Source: Paenibacillus camerounensis
GTDB lineage: Bacteria > Bacillota > Bacilli > Paenibacillales > Paenibacillaceae
Direction of reading: 5' to 3'
Assembly: GCF_000723885.1 (NCBI RefSeq)
Contig: NZ_CCDG010000038.1
Coordinates: 1 to 64,000 of the forward strand
Length of the DNA: 64,000 bases
The notes under the pieces were generated by a model. That model saw only the letters and a program-made list of their open reading frames with translations. It was not told the origin of the DNA and searched no databases. Position 1 is the stretch's first letter. Each line of letters starts with the position of its first letter. A program made the translations under genes and the position numbers. Positions 61,726 through 64,000 of this stretch are shown here, piece by piece.

Positions 61726-62901
61726 ATGGATTATCCTGTTAATATTTTGGTTGTAGATGATCGTCCCGATGAATTCCTCTCTGTTCAAGCCCTGCTTACG
61801 GATAAACCATACCGGCTGGTTCATGCCACGTCAGGAATGGATGCCTTAAAGTATTTGCTGGAGCAAGAGTTTGCCCTGATTATTATGGATGTCCTGATGC
61901 CGGATATGACCGGCTTTGAAACAGCCAAACGGATCAAGATGCGCCAGAAATCCAAGGATATTCCGATTATCTTTTTGACCTCGCTCACGTCGGAGCTGGA
62001 GAATTATATGATGGCCTATACGGCCGGAGCAATTGATTACCTGACTAAGCCGTTTCATCCCCTGGTGCTGAAGAGCAAGATTGACGGTTTCGTCCGTATG
62101 TTCCAGAACCGCAAGGAGCTGCAGCTTAAGACGCAGGAGCTGGAGTCGGCCAACACCGTTCTTACCGAGCTGAAGGAAACCGCCGAGGTCGCACTCCGGA
62201 TTAAGAGCGGCTTCCTCGCCATGATGAGCCACGAAATCCGGACGCCGCTGAACGGGATTATCGCGATGTCTGATGTACTGCGGACCTCGGACCTGTCCTC
62301 CGGCGATCAGGAAATGGCCGATATCATCCATACCAGCGGCCACGCGCTGCTGTCGGTGATCAATCATATTCTGGACTTCACCAAAATTGAATCCGGCAAA
62401 ATGGAGCTTGACTACGAGCTGTTTAATCTGCAATCCTGCCTTAAAGAAACGCTCGACCTGTTCAGAGCACTGGCCATGGAGCGCAGACTGGAGCTGGAAA
62501 TGGTCATCGACTCCAATATTCCTGCCTTGCTGGTCGGAGATTCGAACCGCCTAAGACAGGTGCTTAACAACCTGATCGGCAATGCGGTCAAATTCACAGC
62601 CAGCGGCAGCATCAAAGTGACCGTCCGGCTCAGACAGGCGATGGACGGTGTGCTGCAGCTGGAGTTCATAGTCGAAGATACCGGCATAGGCATTCCAGAC
62701 GATAAAATGATGTATTTATTCCAGCCCTTTACCCAGATCGATGCAACCATTACCCGGAACTTCGGCGGGACCGGGCTCGGCCTGTCCATCTGCAAAATGC
62801 TTGTTGAGCTGATGGGCGGCACCATCTATGCCAGAACAGGCATGGAGCAGGGGGCTGCTTTTGTGTTTACCATCCAGGTCACGGAGGGCACACCGGACTA
62901 G
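61726..62901 (+). CDS. REC-histidine kinase hybrid
   Basis: This 391-residue soluble protein starts with a receiver (residues 5-120; acceptor Asp in LIIMDVLMPDMTG, KPF), then a short coiled coil and a HisKA/HATPase core (MMSHEIRTPLNG; DTGIGIPDD; GGTGLGLSI). GGGAGGAACT precedes the ATG. It follows the giant hybrid kinase and is probably co-transcribed, so its receiver may take phosphate from that kinase. Confidence 0.95.
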   Translation: MDYPVNILVVDDRPDEFLSVQALLTDKPYRLVHATSGMDALKYLLEQEFALIIMDVLMPDMTGFETAKRIKMRQKSKDIPIIFLTSLTSELENYMMAYTAGAIDYLTKPFHPLVLKSKIDGFVRMFQNRKELQLKTQELESANTVLTELKETAEVALRIKSGFLAMMSHEIRTPLNGIIAMSDVLRTSDLSSGDQEMADIIHTSGHALLSVINHILDFTKIESGKMELDYELFNLQSCLKETLDLFRALAMERRLELEMVIDSNIPALLVGDSNRLRQVLNNLIGNAVKFTASGSIKVTVRLRQAMDGVLQLEFIVEDTGIGIPDDKMMYLFQPFTQIDATITRNFGGTGLGLSICKMLVELMGGTIYARTGMEQGAAFVFTIQVTEGTPD

Positions 62902-62924
62902 GATGGATTAACTCCTCCCCAAAC

Positions 62925-62963
62925 AAAACCGCAAGTTCTCCATGAAGGGGAGCTTGCGGTTTT
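62925..62963. terminator. Bidirectional terminator
   Basis: AAAACCGCAAG and CTTGCGGTTTT form an 11-bp stem with inner TCTCC/GGGGA pairing. T-runs or A-runs lie on both sides, so it can serve the plus-strand kinase and the convergent AEC gene. Confidence 0.9.
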
Positions 62964-62996
62964 ATTTGGACCCGGGCTGCCCGGATTCTAAATGGG

Positions 62997-63923
62997 TCAG
63001 CTGCCAACCGCCGTAATCAGCACCGGCAGCACCAGGAAGGAAGCCAGCGTAGTCCAGACGATGCAGCGCGATACCAGTGAGGGCGAGCTGCCAAACCGTT
63101 CGGCCAATACAACGGAGTTGACGGCGACCGGCATGGAGGCCAGAACCAGCAGCACTGAGAACAGGGTGCCGGAGATATTAAGCAGCAGCAGAACCAGCAG
63201 GGCAATCAGCGGTGACAGCAGCAGACGGACAGACAGGCCTGTCCAGAAGGCCAGCTGCACATTGCGTTCGGTATGTCCGGCTCTCACCCTGACCATCTGG
63301 GCACCGAGAATCGCCAGCACCACCGGCGAATACGCTCCTGCTACCATAGATACTCCTGAAGCCAGCTCCTGCGGCAGCTGCAGACCCAGCCCCCGCAGCA
63401 GCAGGGCTAGCAGCGCCGCATAGACAGCCGGCAGGGCGAAGACCGACTTCACTGCGCTTTTCACATTGAACTGTGACCGGGCTGCAAAGTAGACGCCGAT
63501 TGTATTCACAATAACCATCTGGACGATAACATAGACCGAAGCCTTATCAAGCCCCAGCTGGCCGAAGGCCAGCAGAACAAGCGGCAGCCCGTAATTGACG
63601 CTATTCGTAAAGGTGGAAATCAGGGTCAGTCCGGCTGCCTCCGGCGGAGCCAGCTTCAGCAGCTTGCCGAGCACAACCGATACAAGCCACAGGAGCAGCA
63701 GATTTAGCAGCGCGAAGGCAATTGTCTGATATACATCGCCAAAGGAAATCTCGGCATTAGCGAGCGTATCAAGTATGATCGCCGGGGTCAGAAAGTATAG
63801 ATAAAGTGTCAGCAGAGGTTTTGTATCCAGATTTTTATAGCGGGCCAGAAGCGCCCCTGCGGTAACAGGGATGGCCAGCGGCACAATAACCTCCAGTAAA
63901 GTCGATAATACCTGCTGTATCAA
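62997..63923 (-). CDS. AEC-family transporter (auxin efflux carrier-like)
   Basis: This 308-residue permease has about ten helices in two five-helix repeats and the family's FTNSVNYGLPLVLLAFGQLG motif. Bacterial AEC members export or exchange organic acids such as malate. GAGGAG lies 10 bp before the ATG. The substrate is unknown. Confidence 0.85.
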   Translation of the reverse strand: MIQQVLSTLLEVIVPLAIPVTAGALLARYKNLDTKPLLTLYLYFLTPAIILDTLANAEISFGDVYQTIAFALLNLLLLWLVSVVLGKLLKLAPPEAAGLTLISTFTNSVNYGLPLVLLAFGQLGLDKASVYVIVQMVIVNTIGVYFAARSQFNVKSAVKSVFALPAVYAALLALLLRGLGLQLPQELASGVSMVAGAYSPVVLAILGAQMVRVRAGHTERNVQLAFWTGLSVRLLLSPLIALLVLLLLNISGTLFSVLLVLASMPVAVNSVVLAERFGSSPSLVSRCIVWTTLASFLVLPVLITAVGS

Positions 63924-64000
63924 GGGACAGGACTCCTCTATTCAATAGTTAATCCCTACTATACCCCCGGATGAAGGCAGCGTCTAAGATTTGGAAGCAA

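Overview
The window looks like a chromosomal segment of a Paenibacillus-type member of the Bacillota. The reasons are moderately high GC with AGGAGG-type ribosome sites, many sugar ABC transporters, YesM/YesN-type two-component pairs, very large hybrid histidine kinases, a class D sortase, B. subtilis-type operons (xpt-pbuX, hxlAB, a ydaJKLMN-like set) and CcpA-type operator sequences. No rRNA, tRNA, phage, insertion sequence or CRISPR array was recognised. The species call is inference from gene content.

Layout. 0-8.4 kb: an alpha-glucoside uptake and phosphorolysis operon on the minus strand (solute-binding lipoprotein, two permeases, and a GH65 phosphorylase fused to beta-phosphoglucomutase), with its LacI-type regulator upstream and a shared palindromic operator. 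8.8-15.7 kb: a luciferase-like oxidoreductase, a surface protein with an LPDTA anchor followed by a class D sortase, peptidase T, and an HxlR regulator with an old-yellow-enzyme-type oxidoreductase. 15.9-26.1 kb: a second sugar ABC system carrying its own YesMN pair, divergent from a heparinase II/III-like lyase and a KdgF-like cupin; together these suggest a small uronate-polysaccharide utilisation locus. 26.1-28 kb: tandem and palindromic intergenic repeats, then hxlB/hxlA of the ribulose monophosphate pathway. 28-34.6 kb: a MATE exporter, a cold-shock pair (YdjO-like and Csp), several small unknowns, an MBL hydrolase, a HAD protein and a copper-amine-oxidase-N stalk protein.

34.6-46 kb is the c-di-GMP and exopolysaccharide region. 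It holds a membrane PAS-GGDEF diguanylate cyclase, an SDR enzyme, and a six-gene minus-strand operon resembling B. subtilis ydaJKLMN plus one extra GT-C-type membrane protein. The operon's last gene is a degenerate GGDEF protein that keeps the RxxD inhibitory-site motif, so it is a likely c-di-GMP receptor. 46.2-50.5 kb: a tightly overlapped six-gene operon of a small protein, a Ser-rich membrane-anchored protein, a glutathionylspermidine-synthase-like ATP-grasp ligase, a lipoprotein, a DUF350 membrane protein and a K+ channel with an RCK domain. This is the best candidate for an under-described system here.

50.7-64 kb: a 1029-residue hybrid kinase whose first kinase core has lost its phospho-accepting His, with a REC-BTAD regulator; xpt-pbuX under a guanine-type riboswitch with a clear terminator; a decayed membrane gene; a 1285-residue GAF hybrid kinase whose coiled coil is built from units that are all multiples of seven residues; a second REC-kinase; and an AEC-type permease. 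The regulatory theme is carbohydrate sensing, c-di-GMP-controlled envelope polysaccharide and multi-step phosphorelays.
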